Source of the DNA: Bifidobacterium breve
GTDB lineage: Bacteria; Actinomycetota; Actinomycetes; Nanopelagicales; Nanopelagicaceae
Length of the DNA stretch: 64,000 bases
Assembly: GCA_945885625.1 (NCBI GenBank)
Contig: CAMCYS010000002.1
Span: forward strand, 1-64,000
Direction: 5' to 3'
The position numbers were made by a program, and so were the translations under genes. The notes beneath the pieces were generated by a model that was given only the letters and a program-made list of their open reading frames with translations, did no database searches and had not been told where the DNA came from. Below, in pieces: positions 1 to 8,998 of this stretch; position 1 is the stretch's first letter, and every line of letters starts with the position of its first letter.

Positions 1-315
1 GCCCCAGATGCCTAAGCCGCCCTCATAAATCTTCAGCGCATCAAGCGGATTTCCATTCTCGCCAAAGTATTGTGCCGGTGATGAAATGACGTGATAGATA
101 CGGCCACCGATGATTCCGGCAGGAACAGCATAAATCGCTACATCGGCAACAACGCCGATCGATGGTTCACTGCAGTTTGCAAATGCCCGGTAGCGCTTAT
201 TACCTAACCAAATAGCAATAGCAACGCCCGCAATTATGCATAATGCATAATAATGAATAGTTAGCGGTCCAATTCCGATCGCCGAATTACTTGGCGTAGG
301 AATTGCTGTAAGCAT
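1..315 (-). CDS. lgt: Prolipoprotein diacylglyceryl transferase, N-terminal part (cut by window edge)
   Basis: Reading the minus strand from the ATG at 313-315 gives 105 codons with no stop before the window edge, so only the N-terminus is present. It begins MLTAIPTPSNSAIGIGPLTI, runs into a membrane segment, and contains GGRIYHVI and KIYEGGLGIWG, the conserved start of Lgt. Lgt transfers diacylglycerol from phosphatidylglycerol to the lipobox cysteine of prelipoproteins in the cytoplasmic membrane. It starts 3 bases after the stop of the DsbA-like gene, so it looks like the distal part of the trp run; lgt downstream of trpA is a common actinobacterial order. The catalytic core lies outside the window. 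Confidence 0.9.
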   Translation of the reverse strand, partial: MLTAIPTPSNSAIGIGPLTIHYYALCIIAGVAIAIWLGNKRYRAFANCSEPSIGVVADVAIYAVPAGIIGGRIYHVISSPAQYFGENGNPLDALKIYEGGLGIWG

Positions 316-318
316 TAA

Positions 319-987
319 CTATCCTGCGATTGCTTTAGCGAAGGCCTCTGCATTGAAGTACTCAGTATTGCGATCAATTTCTTTGCCGTTTACAAAAACT
401 GTTGGCGTTGAATTCACATTAGCTTTTGCGCCAGCTTCGGCAACGTTCTTAACCCAATCTGAATATCCACCATTGTCAACGCAAGTTGCGAACTCAGGTG
501 AAGTAATTCCGATTGCAGCTCCAATGCTCTTTAGGAAATCGGCATTGATAGCTCCGGCATTTTCAGCTGGTTGATTGGCGTAGAAAGCTTTATGGAAAGC
601 TAAGAACTTATCTTGATCGGATGCGCATGCTGAGGCATTGGCAGCCAAGATTGATTCTGTGCCCAGGAATGAGAGTACGTGATAAACAACTTTGGCTTTC
701 TTCTCTTCAATGGCTTTCTCTAACGTGATTCCATTAATGGCTTCAAATCGCGCGCAAACTGGACATTGGAAATCTTCATAGATATCAATGGTTGGAACAT
801 TTGGTACATCACCATTAAAGACAATTCCGTAACCATCGTCTTTAGAAACACTTGAAGGTATTGCGGCAGTCGTGGATCCCTTTGAGCCGAAGTAAGAGAA
901 ACCTGCGCCTACGACTACAACTAAGGCAACCATTGCGATTACTAAATTGCGGGTGAACTTGTCTCCACCAGATGAACTAGTTGCCAT
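319..987 (-). CDS. Membrane-anchored DsbA-like thiol-disulfide oxidoreductase
   Basis: 222 residues. An uncleaved membrane anchor lies at about 13-33, followed by a DsbA/thioredoxin-fold domain outside the membrane. The active site FQCPVC puts the redox pair at C75 and C78, and the cis-proline loop is STPTVFVNG (P195). Two further cysteines, C121 and C169, could form the second structural disulfide known in some actinobacterial DsbA-like proteins; that is inference. The likely role is oxidation or isomerisation of disulfides in exported proteins. It begins 4 bases after the MauE/DoxX gene, which is the likely membrane partner that recycles it. Whether it acts as oxidase or reductase cannot be read from the sequence. 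Confidence 0.85.
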   Translation of the reverse strand: MATSSSGGDKFTRNLVIAMVALVVVVGAGFSYFGSKGSTTAAIPSSVSKDDGYGIVFNGDVPNVPTIDIYEDFQCPVCARFEAINGITLEKAIEEKKAKVVYHVLSFLGTESILAANASACASDQDKFLAFHKAFYANQPAENAGAINADFLKSIGAAIGITSPEFATCVDNGGYSDWVKNVAEAGAKANVNSTPTVFVNGKEIDRNTEYFNAEAFAKAIAG

Positions 988-991
988 TTGC

Positions 992-1489
992 TTACTCTCT
1001 TTCGGTCTTCGTTAATTTTTCTACTGCAAATCTTGTCAAAGGGTAGCGAAATAAATACAAACCCATCAATGCCAAGCCGATATCACGCAAGATTTCGCTC
1101 AGATATTTAGTTTCACCTGGTTCAACTGTTCCGCCCCCACCGAAACAGCCACAATCTATCGACAGGCCGCGCGCCCAAGCCTGAGAGATAGCTGCGATAA
1201 ATACCACCATCAAGGCGCCACCTAAGAGCGCAGAAAGCTTTACTCCGATTCCTAAAATCAAGAGAACACCTAAGCCCACTTCAAACCAAGGCAAGAATAT
1301 TCCTAGGAAATTAGCTAGCCCGATCGGCAATACCTCATAGGCTCGAACTGCCATCTGAGATTTGGCAGGCGTGAAGATTTTTAACCAACCAGCAGCGAAA
1401 AGCACGCCACCCAAAGTTAGCCGACAAATTAGTCCAAACCATTTTCCATATTTACCTAATGCGAATTTTTCAATTAAGTTCAGAATCAT
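992..1489 (-). CDS. MauE/DoxX-family membrane protein with CxC motif
   Basis: 165 residues with four predicted membrane helices (about 18-36, 58-80, 86-104, 131-148). The loop before the last helix carries IDCGCFGGGG with C113 and C115, as in MauE-type quinone-linked redox proteins that support disulfide formation. The ATG overlaps the trpA stop as ATGA (1486-1489), so translation is coupled to trpA. The DsbA-like gene follows at once, which suggests a two-protein relay passing electrons from DsbA to the membrane, since no VKOR or DsbB is visible here. The family assignment is good; the electron acceptor is unknown. Confidence 0.75.
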   Translation of the reverse strand: MILNLIEKFALGKYGKWFGLICRLTLGGVLFAAGWLKIFTPAKSQMAVRAYEVLPIGLANFLGIFLPWFEVGLGVLLILGIGVKLSALLGGALMVVFIAAISQAWARGLSIDCGCFGGGGTVEPGETKYLSEILRDIGLALMGLYLFRYPLTRFAVEKLTKTERE

Positions 1490-2295
1490 CTGGCTTCACG
1501 AACTCCTTTAGCTAGTTCACTCGCTAAGTGCGCAACCGCAGCTAGCGCACTCTCTTCATCGGGAGCATCTTGAATTGCTTTTATAAATGCCGAGCCCACA
1601 ATTACACCATCGGCAAAAGCGGCAACTTCTTTCGCTTGTTCGCGATTTGAAACACCTAAACCAACGCTGATTGGTTTATTGCTAACCTCACGCAAGCGAG
1701 CAACTAGTTCACCTGCAGCACTTGAGATTCCAGAGCGACCACCAGTCACACCCATCATGCTTGCTGCATAAATAAAACCACCACAATGGTCGGTAACTTT
1801 TACTAAGCGCTCTGGTTTAGTACTCGGTGCAACCACATAAATTGGATTGATTGAACTGGTTTTTACCGCCGCACGCCATTCATCGGATTCCTCAATTGTT
1901 AGGTCGGGCGTAATAACCCCAGAACCACCATTGTCAGCAATTGCTTGGGCAAATTTTGCTACGCCATATCTTTCAATTGGATTCCAATAAGTCATCACTA
2001 CTGCGGCGACACCTTGATCAGTTGCATGCTTAAGGGCGGCAAAAACTTCGGTGACTCCAGTGCCGTTTTCTAGCGCTTGGGTTGCAGCTGCTTGAATTGT
2101 TGGACCATCCATTACTGGATCGCTATATGGGTAACCAATTTCAATGGCATCTACACCAGCTTTCGCCAGAGTTTCAATTACTTTGTGACAACCTGCTTGA
2201 GATGGAAAACCTGCCGGAATATAAGCAATAAGCGCTGCGCGATTTTCAGCTCTAGTTTTAACAAATAATTGATCAAGAGCAGTATTTGTACTCAC
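1486..2295 (-). CDS. trpA: Tryptophan synthase alpha subunit
   Basis: 269 residues, the usual TrpA length. It cleaves indole-3-glycerol phosphate and passes indole to TrpB. The signature IEIGYPYSDPVMDGPTIQ is present, with catalytic E52 and D63 in place, and GVTGGRSGISS plus VSVGLGVSN form the phosphate-binding loops. The start is GTG at 2293-2295 and shares one base with the trpB stop (TAGTG), a tight coupling that fits the alpha-beta complex. The MauE gene overlaps its stop. Nothing unusual. Confidence 0.97.
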   Translation of the reverse strand: MSTNTALDQLFVKTRAENRAALIAYIPAGFPSQAGCHKVIETLAKAGVDAIEIGYPYSDPVMDGPTIQAAATQALENGTGVTEVFAALKHATDQGVAAVVMTYWNPIERYGVAKFAQAIADNGGSGVITPDLTIEESDEWRAAVKTSSINPIYVVAPSTKPERLVKVTDHCGGFIYAASMMGVTGGRSGISSAAGELVARLREVSNKPISVGLGVSNREQAKEVAAFADGVIVGSAFIKAIQDAPDEESALAAVAHLASELAKGVREAR

Positions 2296-3497
2296 TACAG
2301 TGGAATTCCAAAGTAGTCAGCGGCAGTCTGTACATCTTTATCGCCGCGACCAGAGAGATTAATTAACAACGTTGCATCGGGTCCAAGTTCATTTCCGATT
2401 TGAATTGCACCTGCGAGTGCGTGCGCAGTTTCGATTGCCGGAATGATTCCTTCGGTCTGGCAAAGAAGAGCAAATGCGGCCATGGCTTGAGCATCAGTAA
2501 TCGCGCGGTACTCGGCACGGCCAATGTCGTGAAGATATGCGTGCTCTGGCCCAACGCCTGGATAATCTAAACCAGCTGAAATCGAATGAGATTCAACGGT
2601 CTGACCATTTTCATCTTGCAGAACATATGAGCGAGTGCCGTGAAGAACGCCCCGAGTTCCACCCGTAATTGTTGCGGCATGGCGGCCAGTTTCAACGCCA
2701 TCGCCACCAGCTTCGAGGCCAATTAATCGAACATCTATATCTTTAATAAAGTCATGGAAGATTCCGATGGCATTTGACCCGCCGCCAACACAAGCGAGAA
2801 CTGCATCAGGAAGTTTTCCGGTTAATTCAATTACCTGAGCTCGTGCTTCTTCGCCAATAATTTTATGGAAATCACGGACCATAGTTGGGAACGGATGAGG
2901 TCCAGCAACTGTGCCTAATAGGTAATGGGTGTTTTCAACATTAGTAACCCAATCACGCATAGCTTCGTTGATGGCATCTTTTAGCGTGCGCGATCCTGAT
3001 GTCACTGGCACAACCTTGGCGCCTAACAATTTCATGCGTGCGACATTTAGCGACTGACGTTTAGTGTCTTCTTCACCCATGTAAACCACGCACTCAAGGC
3101 CCATTAACGCTGCCGCTGTCGCAGATGCGACACCGTGCTGACCTGCGCCAGTTTCGGCAATGATGCGAGTCTTGCCCATGCGCTTAGTTAGAAGGGCTTG
3201 TCCTAAAACATTATTAATCTTGTGGCTACCCGTGTGATTTAAATCTTCGCGCTTCAAAATGATGCGCGCACCACCGGCATGTTGAGCGAAACGTTTAGCT
3301 TCAGTAATGATGCTGGGACGGCCGCTATATGTGCGATGTAGCTCGGCAAGTTCGGCCTGAAAGATTGGATCTTGTAGCGCTGAAGAGTGTGCGGCCTCAA
3401 GTTCTTCAAGTGCGCCGATTAAAGCCTCAGGTACGAATCGGCCACCATAGGGACCGAAATGACCTAGGCCATCAATAACCAACTTTGGATCGAACAT
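2295..3497 (-). CDS. trpB: Tryptophan synthase beta subunit
   Basis: 400 residues. A PLP enzyme that condenses indole and serine to tryptophan. The PLP lysine is K93 in [12 protein letters not shown], the catalytic acid lies in AETGAGQHG (about E115), and the phosphate loop is GGGSNAIG at 238-245. N-terminal [11 protein letters not shown] and C-terminal LSGRGDKD are typical of TrpB1, the alpha-dependent form. It begins 9 bases after the trpC stop. No regulatory site separates it from trpC, so both should lie on one mRNA. Confidence 0.97.
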   Translation of the reverse strand: MFDPKLVIDGLGHFGPYGGRFVPEALIGALEELEAAHSSALQDPIFQAELAELHRTYSGRPSIITEAKRFAQHAGGARIILKREDLNHTGSHKINNVLGQALLTKRMGKTRIIAETGAGQHGVASATAAALMGLECVVYMGEEDTKRQSLNVARMKLLGAKVVPVTSGSRTLKDAINEAMRDWVTNVENTHYLLGTVAGPHPFPTMVRDFHKIIGEEARAQVIELTGKLPDAVLACVGGGSNAIGIFHDFIKDIDVRLIGLEAGGDGVETGRHAATITGGTRGVLHGTRSYVLQDENGQTVESHSISAGLDYPGVGPEHAYLHDIGRAEYRAITDAQAMAAFALLCQTEGIIPAIETAHALAGAIQIGNELGPDATLLINLSGRGDKDVQTAADYFGIPL

Positions 3498-3506
3498 GGG
3501 GCAAGC

Positions 3507-4280
3507 CTACCTTTGGCCGAATAGTTCGCGCATCGCCAAATTTGGGTCCCCCGCTTTGACCAGAGCTTCACCTACCAAAATCGCGTTAGCGCCAAACTTC
3601 TGAGCAAATTCCACATCACTACGCTGGGAAATTCCTGATTCAGCGACTCGGATTAACTCAACTGGAATCTGTGGCAACAGTTCTGCGAATGCTTTTGGGT
3701 CGACTTCAAGCGTCTTAAGATTTCGAGAGTTAATTCCGATTAGTTCGGGACTAATCGCAAGGGCACGCTCTAACTCGTTATTTGTATGCACCTCAACAAG
3801 TGCTCGCATTCCTAGCTCATTTGTTAGAGCAGCAAATTCATTTAGTTGGCTATCACTTAGGCCAGCCACAATGAGCAGCACTAAATCAGCGCCATGTGCC
3901 CGTGCTTCGAAGAACTGATACTCATCGACCATAAAATCTTTTCGAAGAATTGGCAAAGTTACTCTCTTACGAACTGCATCAAGATCAGCCAATGAACCAC
4001 TAAATCTACGTCGTTCAGTTAGAACGCTAATCGCACTGGCACCAGCTTCTTGGTATTGCTCAGCGAGTGCTGCTGGATCAGCAATTGTTGCGAGTGCTCC
4101 CTTACTAGGTGATGCCCGTTTTACTTCGGCGATAACCGCCATCTCTTGAGCACGCATAATTGGTAAACAATCAATTACTGGGTCTGCCCCATATGCTGCT
4201 GCTTCAATTTCACTTCGTGGAATTTTACGTTCAGCTAAATCTTCTTTAACGCCCGCAATTATTTCGGCAAGAACGCTCAT
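3507..4280 (-). CDS. trpC: Indole-3-glycerol phosphate synthase
   Basis: 257 residues, a TIM barrel without a fused TrpF domain. It closes the ring of CdRP to indole-3-glycerol phosphate. Catalytic lysines are K54 (IAEVKRASPSKG) and K114 (ILRKDFMVDEYQ); the substrate loops GINSRNLKTLEVD and VAESGI are present. The ATG overlaps the stop of the small membrane ORF by ATGA (4277-4280), so it is translationally coupled to it. The missing TrpF function is probably supplied by the PriA-like gene upstream. Confidence 0.96.
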   Translation of the reverse strand: MSVLAEIIAGVKEDLAERKIPRSEIEAAAYGADPVIDCLPIMRAQEMAVIAEVKRASPSKGALATIADPAALAEQYQEAGASAISVLTERRRFSGSLADLDAVRKRVTLPILRKDFMVDEYQFFEARAHGADLVLLIVAGLSDSQLNEFAALTNELGMRALVEVHTNNELERALAISPELIGINSRNLKTLEVDPKAFAELLPQIPVELIRVAESGISQRSDVEFAQKFGANAILVGEALVKAGDPNLAMRELFGQR

Positions 4281-4453
4281 CGGTCGGATTCGCTTTCTTG
4301 AGTTGGGTCAATCCCCTGATCTTGCGCGTTCCAATCAGAGAGTTTTCGAGGCTTACGATCGTATTTAGAAGATAACTTCAGCGAGCGACTTAGTATCAAG
4401 GTAAGTGAAACTACGATAACTACTGAGATCAAAATTTCGATAGTGCGATTCAT
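4277..4453 (-). CDS. Small single-span membrane protein between trpE and trpC
   Basis: 58 codons, too short for a usual ORF cutoff. ATG at 4451-4453 overlaps the trpE stop as ATGA, and its TGA at 4277-4279 overlaps the trpC ATG in the same way, so it is locked into the operon at both ends. The protein starts MNRTIEILISVVIVVSLTLI, one hydrophobic helix, followed by a basic segment (KYDRKPRK) and an acidic tail ending in QESESDR. Actinobacteria often carry a small membrane protein at this place in trp operons, but the HGxxPAAW signature of one such family is absent. Function unknown. Confidence 0.75.
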   Translation of the reverse strand: MNRTIEILISVVIVVSLTLILSRSLKLSSKYDRKPRKLSDWNAQDQGIDPTQESESDR

Positions 4454-5934
4454 TTGCTAACCAAATCATTGGCCGCAGTGATGGCACCTAATACAGCAGC
4501 AGCTTTGTTATGACACTCTTGGTTTTCCGATTCCGCATCTGAATCAGCTACGATTCCAGCACCCGCTTGCACATAGGCTTTGCCATTCTTAATCAACGCA
4601 GTTCTAATTGCGATGCAGGTATCAATATTTCCGGTGAAATCGAGATAGCCAATTGCGCCACCATAAAGGCCACGTCTGGTTGGTTCTAACCCTTCGATAA
4701 TTTCCATCGCTCGTGGCTTTGGGGCGCCAGATAAAGTGCCAGCTGGGAAAGTTGCAAAGAGAGCGTCTATCGGGAGCGCATCACTTGTCAGTTTTCCAGT
4801 TATCGTGGAAACGATATGCATGACATGCGAATAACGCTCTATCTGCATGAAATCAACAACTTCGACACTGCCGGCAGAACAGATGCGACCTAAATCGTTA
4901 CGGCCTAGATCTACCAGCATTAGATGCTCGGCACGTTCCTTGGGATCTGCCAATAATTCTGTTGCCAAGCGAGCATCTTCTTCGGGTGAATCAGAGCGCT
5001 TACGAGTACCAGCAATTGGATGAACCATTACTTCGCCATCGGTGACTTTGACTAGCGCTTCTGGGCTAGAGCCAACCACCGAGACGCCATCGGCGAAATG
5101 AAACAAATACATATAAGGACTTGGATTATGTAAGCGCAACATGCGATAAACGTCGATTGGTTGGGCTTGGCACTCAATCTCAAAGCGCTGGGAAAGCACA
5201 ACTTGAAATGCTTCACCTGCCAAAATCTCTTCTTTGATTGCCGCAACTTTAGCGAGAAATTCTGGGGTTGAAATACTAGAGGCGATCGCACCAGTTGCAG
5301 GTTTACTTAACTGCGAAAGAAATCCAGGAAGTGGCGCAGCTAAATCTTTTTCCATTTGATCTAGCCGGGCAACAGCCGCGTGATAAGCCTCGTCAACTCG
5401 TTCATCGCTCCCATCCCAGTTGATTGCGTTAGCAATCAATGTGATCGTGCCATCGCTGTGATCAAGTACTGCCAAATCTGTAGTTAACATAAAAGCTAGC
5501 TCTGGAATTTGTAAATCATCGATAGCTAAGTTGGGTAACTTTTCTAATCTACGCACAATGTCGTAACCAAGGTAGCCAACTAATCCACCAGTTAGTGGCG
5601 GTAGGCCCGCGATTTTTGGAGATTTCAGATGATTAGCGCTTAGTCGAAGCGCTACTAATGGATCAATGCCGGATGGCGCACCGGCCGGTGGTTTACCTAA
5701 CCACGTTGCTAAACCATTCTCAGCAGTCAAAGTTGCCTCGCAATTTACGCCAATAAATGAATACCTTGACCACGCACCGCCATGTTCGGCAGATTCCAGT
5801 AAAAAGGTAGCTGGTCGATTAGCACCAAGTTTGCGATAAACAGCTAATGGAGTCTCGCCATCGGCTAGTAGTTTGCGGGAAACAGGAACCACGTTGAAAC
5901 TACGGGCATACTCACGAAACTCTGCTAGCTGCAT
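4450..5934 (-). CDS. trpE: Anthranilate synthase component I
   Basis: 494 residues. It converts chorismate to anthranilate with ammonia from a TrpG partner. The N-terminal domain has LLESAE (45-50), the region that binds feedback tryptophan. The chorismate-binding half shows GSSPEALVKV, HPIAGTRKR, LVDLGRNDLGR, FPAGTLSGAPKPRAME and YGGAIGYLDF. No trpG or trpD lies in this window, so those partners must be elsewhere. The gene follows hisI by 5 bases and therefore seems to be read from the his genes; no leader peptide or attenuator fits in that gap. Confidence 0.96.
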   Translation of the reverse strand: MQLAEFREYARSFNVVPVSRKLLADGETPLAVYRKLGANRPATFLLESAEHGGAWSRYSFIGVNCEATLTAENGLATWLGKPPAGAPSGIDPLVALRLSANHLKSPKIAGLPPLTGGLVGYLGYDIVRRLEKLPNLAIDDLQIPELAFMLTTDLAVLDHSDGTITLIANAINWDGSDERVDEAYHAAVARLDQMEKDLAAPLPGFLSQLSKPATGAIASSISTPEFLAKVAAIKEEILAGEAFQVVLSQRFEIECQAQPIDVYRMLRLHNPSPYMYLFHFADGVSVVGSSPEALVKVTDGEVMVHPIAGTRKRSDSPEEDARLATELLADPKERAEHLMLVDLGRNDLGRICSAGSVEVVDFMQIERYSHVMHIVSTITGKLTSDALPIDALFATFPAGTLSGAPKPRAMEIIEGLEPTRRGLYGGAIGYLDFTGNIDTCIAIRTALIKNGKAYVQAGAGIVADSDAESENQECHNKAAAVLGAITAANDLVSK

Positions 5935-5939
5935 CGCGG

Positions 5940-6284
5940 TTACTCGCCAATCAATTCAGTGTGAAAACAAGTGCGATCGCCGGTATGGCAAGCTGGGCCA
6001 ACTTGATTTACTTTGATTAAGAGTGCATCACTATCGCAATCTAGCGAAACCGAAACTACCTCTTGAGTATGGCCTGAGGTGGCACCCTTAACCCAAAGTT
6101 CATTGCGCGAACGTGACCAGTAAGTGGCTGCTTTAGTCTCTAAAGTTTGAGTTAACGCGGCATGATTCATGTAGGCCAACATTAATACTTCACCGGTAAC
6201 GGCATCTTGAGTAATTGCGGGAATTAGGGCGCTGGGATCGCTGAGCCGAACCGATAACTCAGCCGGAAAATCGATTGCGCTCAT
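5940..6284 (-). CDS. hisI: Phosphoribosyl-AMP cyclohydrolase
   Basis: 114 residues, HisI alone with no HisE domain. It opens the adenine ring of PR-AMP, the third step of histidine synthesis. Metal ligands are visible: D82, D84 and D86 around C83 (LDCDSDALL), and C99 and C106 in [11 protein letters not shown] for zinc. The gene lies 14 bases after hisF and 5 before trpE. The separate phosphoribosyl-ATP pyrophosphatase (hisE) and hisG are not in the window, consistent with their separate location in many actinobacteria. Confidence 0.95.
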   Translation of the reverse strand: MSAIDFPAELSVRLSDPSALIPAITQDAVTGEVLMLAYMNHAALTQTLETKAATYWSRSRNELWVKGATSGHTQEVVSVSLDCDSDALLIKVNQVGPACHTGDRTCFHTELIGE

Positions 6285-6298
6285 TGGGCAATTCTGCC

Positions 6299-7072
6299 CT
6301 ACGTGAGTGCGCTGGTGCGAACCGAATAGCCTTGTTGGCTCAAATAACGCTTAACATCGCCGATGCGATGAATTCCAAAGTGAAAAACACTAGCTGCTAA
6401 TAACGCATCTGCCCCAGCATCAAGAGCGGCTGCGAAATCAGATAGCGTCCCTGCTCCGCCACTAGCAATCAGCGGGACATTTGCAACTTGGCGGACAGCT
6501 TTGATCATGCCAATGTCATATCCAGCCCGAGTGCCATCGGCATCCATTGAGTTGAGCAAAATTTCACCGATGCCAAGTGCACAAGCTTTCTCTACCCAAG
6601 CCAAAGCATCTAGGCCAGCACTCTCGCGACCGCCATGCGTAGTAACTTCAAAACCAGAGGGAGTATTTGCCCGACGAGCATCAACTGATAAAACTAGAAC
6701 TTGCGAACCAAAACGATCAACAATTTCCGAGATTAACTCAGGTCGAGCAATTGCGGCAGTGTTGATCGAGATTTTATCAGCGCCCGCTCGAAGTAAGTTA
6801 TTTACATCAGCAACACTTCGGATACCGCCACCAACCGTTAGTGGAATAAACACTTGTTCAGCGGTACGTGCAACCACATCGAGAGTTGTTGCTCGATTCA
6901 TGTTACTAGCCGAGATATCTAGAAAGGTAAGTTCGTCAACACCTTCAAAGTTATAAACTTTTGCCATCTCAACTGGATCACCGGCATCAACTAAATCGGT
7001 GAAGTTAACACCCTTTACAACTCGCCCATCAGTTACATCAAGGCAAGCGATGACCCGACTGGCTAGCGTCAT
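6299..7072 (-). CDS. hisF: Imidazole glycerol phosphate synthase, cyclase subunit
   Basis: 257 residues, a TIM barrel. It joins ammonia from HisH to PRFAR to give IGP and AICAR. Catalytic aspartates are D12 ([13 protein letters not shown]) and D131 (LSVDARR); the loops LTVGGGIRS and IASGGAGT bind phosphate. It starts 3 bases after the priA stop. HisH, its glutaminase partner, is two genes upstream in the same run. Confidence 0.97.
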   Translation of the reverse strand: MTLASRVIACLDVTDGRVVKGVNFTDLVDAGDPVEMAKVYNFEGVDELTFLDISASNMNRATTLDVVARTAEQVFIPLTVGGGIRSVADVNNLLRAGADKISINTAAIARPELISEIVDRFGSQVLVLSVDARRANTPSGFEVTTHGGRESAGLDALAWVEKACALGIGEILLNSMDADGTRAGYDIGMIKAVRQVANVPLIASGGAGTLSDFAAALDAGADALLAASVFHFGIHRIGDVKRYLSQQGYSVRTSALT

Positions 7073-7075
7073 TTC

Positions 7076-7807
7076 TTAGGACTTTCCATTGGCAACTACT
7101 AAAGCTTCCGGCAAAGTGAAAGCTCCGGCGTAAAGTGCTTTACCAACAATAGAACCTTCAACCCCGATCTCAACTAGCTCAGCGATCGCAGCAATGTCTG
7201 CCAAGGAAGAGACGCCACCACTTGCCACAACTGGCGCATTTGTCGCAGCGCATACTGATTTCAATAGTTCTAGATTTGGTCCAGTTAACGTGCCATCTTT
7301 TGCTACATCAGTAACGATGTAGCGGGAACAACCATCGCGATCAAGTCGCTCAATAGTTTCAAAAAGTTCGCCGCCCTCTTTGGTCCAGCCGCGAGCAGCT
7401 AGAGTCGTGCCGCGTACATCTAGACCAACTGCGATGCGATCGCCATACTGTTTAATTACACGAGCCGTCCACTCCGGATCTTCCAGAGCGGCAGTTCCTA
7501 AATTGACCCGAGTGCAGCCAGTTGCTAGCGCACGTTTCAGTGATTCATCATCACGAATACCGCCTGAAAGCTCAACTTTTATATCTAATGCCGCGACAAC
7601 TTCGGCCAATAAAGTGGCGTTACTCCCCCTGCCGAATGCCGCATCAAGGTCCACTAGGTGCAACCATTCGGCACCAGCGGATTGAAACTCCAGCGCCACT
7701 TCAAGTGGGGCGCCATAAATACTTTCCTTCTCAAGTGCGCCTTGAACCAAACGAACTGCACGTCCATCTTTAACATCAACGGCGGGTAGTAGTTCTAGTT
7801 TTTTCAC
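7076..7807 (-). CDS. priA: Phosphoribosyl isomerase A, probably bifunctional HisA/TrpF
   Basis: 243 residues, closest in pattern to actinobacterial PriA, with the run [14 protein letters not shown] and [13 protein letters not shown]. Catalytic acids are D11 and D171 (TDVAKDGT). R139 and W141 in [10 protein letters not shown] match the residues that let PriA accept the tryptophan substrate PRA as well as ProFAR. The trp genes nearby have no trpF, which fits a dual role in histidine and tryptophan synthesis. The start is GTG at 7805-7807, overlapping the hisH stop as GTGA. Bifunctionality is inferred, not shown. Confidence 0.93.
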   Translation of the reverse strand: MKKLELLPAVDVKDGRAVRLVQGALEKESIYGAPLEVALEFQSAGAEWLHLVDLDAAFGRGSNATLLAEVVAALDIKVELSGGIRDDESLKRALATGCTRVNLGTAALEDPEWTARVIKQYGDRIAVGLDVRGTTLAARGWTKEGGELFETIERLDRDGCSRYIVTDVAKDGTLTGPNLELLKSVCAATNAPVVASGGVSSLADIAAIAELVEIGVEGSIVGKALYAGAFTLPEALVVANGKS

Positions 7808-8406
7808 AGGCTATTGCTCCAGTTCGCAATCAATTTGAGTCCAGCTTTTCCAGATTTTTCCGGATGAAATTGGGTAGCAGTAAGTGCACCATCTTCGACG
7901 GCAGCTAAAAAAGGTTCCCCATATTCAGACCAGGCTTGATATTGCCCAACTGGCGCAGTCGCTGCATAAGAATGTACAAAATAAAAACTTTCATTTTCAA
8001 CTCCAGCAAAAATTAGCGAGCCCGGAGTTGTTGAAACGGTATTCCAGCCCATGTGCGGCAAGATTGGAGCGCTTAACTTCTTGACCATGCCTGCCCAAAT
8101 TCCAACACCTTGGTGAGCGCCATTTTCAGCATGCTCCAGCCCGCTCTCAAAAAGTATCTGCATACCGATACAGATACCTAGAGTTGGACGACCAAGTGCA
8201 ACACGTTCGCGCGCAATCTCATCGCCGCCCACACTTTTAAATCCACTCATGCAGGCTGCAAATGCGCCAACGCCAGGAATAACTAAACCACCAGCTTCGA
8301 GGGCAATTTTTCGATCAGCGGTTACAACTACATCGTGCCCAGAAGTTGCAAATGCGCGTTCTGCTGAACGTAAATTTCCAGAACCGTAATCAAGAATTGC
8401 GATCAA
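7804..8406 (-). CDS. hisH: Imidazole glycerol phosphate synthase, glutaminase subunit
   Basis: I place the start at TTG 8404-8406, giving 200 residues that begin with the conserved [11 protein letters not shown]. An ATG further out (8457) would add 17 odd residues and overlap hisB by 44 bases. The TTG has an AGG six bases upstream and leaves 7 bases after the hisB stop. It is a class I glutamine amidotransferase: nucleophile C79 in LGICIGMQ, with H181 and E183 in TQFHPEKSG completing the triad. It feeds ammonia to HisF. Confidence 0.93.
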   Translation of the reverse strand: MIAILDYGSGNLRSAERAFATSGHDVVVTADRKIALEAGGLVIPGVGAFAACMSGFKSVGGDEIARERVALGRPTLGICIGMQILFESGLEHAENGAHQGVGIWAGMVKKLSAPILPHMGWNTVSTTPGSLIFAGVENESFYFVHSYAATAPVGQYQAWSEYGEPFLAAVEDGALTATQFHPEKSGKAGLKLIANWSNSL

Positions 8407-8413
8407 TGATGAC

Positions 8414-8998
8414 CTACAACGAACCCTTAGTTGAAGGAATTCCAGAGACCCGACCATCTAGTGAAACTGCATCACGCAATGCACGCGCTACCGCTTTAAA
8501 TTGGGCTTCGAAAACGTGGTGCGCATTTCGACCTTCAAGCACTCGAATATGCAGCGCGATATGAGCTTCGGCCACGATTGATTCCCAGATATGTTTTCCG
8601 AGAGTGGTATCAAAAGTTCCGATTAACTCAACGATCTCTGGTTGGCGATGAACTAAATAGGGACGACCAGAAAGGTCTACGGCAGCTTGAACGAGTACTT
8701 CATCGAGTGGAACCATCGCATCGCCAAAGCGACGGATGCCAGCTTTGTCACCCAGAGCTTCGCGAAGTGCTTGACCAAAAGCGAGTGAGGTATCTTCAAC
8801 TGTATGGTGAGAATCAACTTCAACATCACCTGTGGTCTTAACGGTTAAGTTAAAGCCCGAGTGTTTGCCCAGCTGCGAAAGCATGTGATCGAAAAATGGC
8901 ACGCCAGTATCTACGTTGATTGAACCATTGCCATCTAGATTTAACTCGACGAGGACATGAGATTCCTTGGTCTTTCGTTCGACTCGGGCAGTTCTCAT
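8414..8998 (-). CDS. hisB: Imidazoleglycerol-phosphate dehydratase
   Basis: 194 residues, the monofunctional HisB without the phosphatase domain. It dehydrates IGP to imidazole acetol phosphate using a di-manganese site. Metal-binding segments are [14 protein letters not shown] and [17 protein letters not shown], with the mirrored segments [18 protein letters not shown] and [17 protein letters not shown]. The ATG directly abuts the hisC stop (TAGATG). Nothing odd. Confidence 0.96.
   Translation of the reverse strand: MRTARVERKTKESHVLVELNLDGNGSINVDTGVPFFDHMLSQLGKHSGFNLTVKTTGDVEVDSHHTVEDTSLAFGQALREALGDKAGIRRFGDAMVPLDEVLVQAAVDLSGRPYLVHRQPEIVELIGTFDTTLGKHIWESIVAEAHIALHIRVLEGRNAHHVFEAQFKAVARALRDAVSLDGRVSGIPSTKGSL

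Noticed and set aside
4277-4453. HGxxPAAW-family protein at the usual trp-operon position
   Set aside because: The small ORF has one membrane helix but no HGxxPAAW motif, so I left the family open.
6501-6956. 151-codon plus-strand ORF opposite hisF
   Set aside because: Antisense shadow of a well-conserved TIM barrel; composition is serine-rich noise.
8404-8457. hisH N-terminal extension to the ATG at 8457
   Set aside because: It adds 17 residues with no family match and overlaps hisB by 44 bases; the TTG at 8406 has an AGG and starts the conserved segment.
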